Made by a program: the position numbers and the translations under genes. The notes beneath the pieces are model-generated. The model saw only the letters and a program-made list of their open reading frames with translations, did no database searches and was not told the DNA's origin. This document shows positions 12,345-12,799 of a stretch of 12,799 nt of DNA, piece after piece. The DNA lies in assembly GCA_026996935.1 (NCBI GenBank), contig JALWJW010000285.1:1-12799 (forward strand), in the 5' to 3' direction. Position 1 is the stretch's first letter. Every line of letters begins with the position of its first letter. This DNA comes from Hyphomicrobiales bacterium (GTDB lineage: Bacteria; Pseudomonadota; Alphaproteobacteria; Rhizobiales; Aestuariivirgaceae).

Positions 12345-12799
12345 ATGTCTCGTATTGGGAAAAAACCAGTTGTTGTACCCGCGGGTGTAACAGTTAATGT
12401 TGAAGGCCAAACGGTTAGTGTTAAAGGCCCTAAAGGTGAGTTGCAAACTTGTCTTGTTTCTTTGGTTTCGGTGAAGCTGGAAGATGGACAAGTTGTTGTT
12501 TCTCCGCGTAACAAGACAAAAGCGTCTCGTTCTGCCTGGGGTATGTGCCGAACTTTGGTAGCTAACCTTATTGTTGGTGTTACAGAAGGGTTCTCAAAAA
12601 CCTTACTAATCAATGGTGTTGGTTATCGTGCTGCGGTTCAAGGTAAAGGTTTAAAACTTAACCTTGGTTACAGTCATGATGTTATATATGACATTCCAGA
12701 CGGCATTACGGTTGTCACACCCAAGCCAACAGAAATTGTTGTCAGCGGGATTGATAAACAACAAGTTGGTCAAGTTGCTGCGGAAATCCGTGAATGGCG
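12345..12799 (+). CDS. rplF: 50S ribosomal protein L6, 3' end outside window
   Basis: L6 binds 23S rRNA near the sarcin-ricin loop and the factor-binding site. I translated 151 codons from the ATG at 12345 to the window edge with no stop; L6 is usually about 177 aa, so roughly 26 residues are missing through window truncation only. The product begins MSRIGKKPVVVPAGVTVNVE (1-20) and shows VSVKGPKGEL (24-33), AWGMCRTLVANLIVGVTEGF (64-83), the family motif INGVGYRAAVQGKGLKLNLG (89-108) and VVSGIDKQQVGQVAAEIREW (132-151). AAGGA (12334-12338) lies 6 nt before ATG; the gap from rpsH is 28 nt. Confidence 0.97.
   Translation, partial: MSRIGKKPVVVPAGVTVNVEGQTVSVKGPKGELQTCLVSLVSVKLEDGQVVVSPRNKTKASRSAWGMCRTLVANLIVGVTEGFSKTLLINGVGYRAAVQGKGLKLNLGYSHDVIYDIPDGITVVTPKPTEIVVSGIDKQQVGQVAAEIREW

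Noticed and set aside
12147..12613. Minus-strand ORFs of 114 and 123 codons opposite rpsH/rplF
   Set aside because: They are shadows of rpsH and the partial rplF, whose plus-strand translation is a clear L6 protein.
1..12799. Mobile elements, CRISPR arrays, attachment sites or a replication origin
   Set aside because: No transposase or integrase coding sequence, no regularly spaced repeats and no terminal inverted repeats are seen; the cluster is intact and in standard order.

Overview
The window is the start of the main ribosomal-protein cluster (str, S10 and spc operons joined end to end) of a bacterium that looks like an alphaproteobacterium with moderate to low G+C. The grounds are the gene order rpsL-rpsG-fusA-tuf running straight into rpsJ, proteins of alphaproteobacterial type (EF-G of 691 aa, EF-Tu of 396 aa, a C-terminally extended L3, a zinc-free S14 of 101 aa), and SD-led, tightly packed genes. 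I do not assign an order or genus.

Layout. Positions 1-367 (minus strand) hold the nearly complete 5' part of a small VOC/glyoxalase-fold protein running off the left edge. Positions 386-812 are a non-coding divergent region with a good promoter candidate for the str operon (CTTGAC, 17 bp, TATGTT with an extended -10), a terminator-like stem and a 38-codon micro-ORF overlapping that stem. The str operon follows: rpsL, rpsG, fusA, tuf (813-4983), closed by a strong hairpin plus T-run at 4993-5023. The S10 operon runs from rpsJ to rpsQ (5038-10210) in the usual order: rpsJ, rplC, rplD, rplW, rplB, rpsS, rplV, rpsC, rplP, rpmC, rpsQ. A 93-nt gap with a hairpin leads into the spc operon: rplN, rplX, rplE, rpsN, rpsH and a 3'-truncated rplF that leaves the window at the right edge.

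How it works together. The genes encode 30S proteins (S12, S7, S10, S19, S3, S17, S14, S8), 50S proteins (L3, L4, L23, L2, L22, L16, L29, L14, L24, L5, L6) and the two elongation factors that drive the ribosome. Most intergenic gaps are 0-40 nt. Five junctions overlap or touch (rplD/rplW, rpsS/rplV, rplV/rpsC, rplN/rplX, rplX/rplE), which implies translational coupling.

The genes are ordinary housekeeping genes and I see no new gene system. What deserves a second look is regulatory or evolutionary: the long str leader, the terminator just upstream of rpsJ, the lack of room for the E. coli S7 and S10-leader control elements, hairpins at rpsQ/rplN and around the rpsH stop codon, a diverged L4 tunnel loop, and a change in codon usage centred on rplN.
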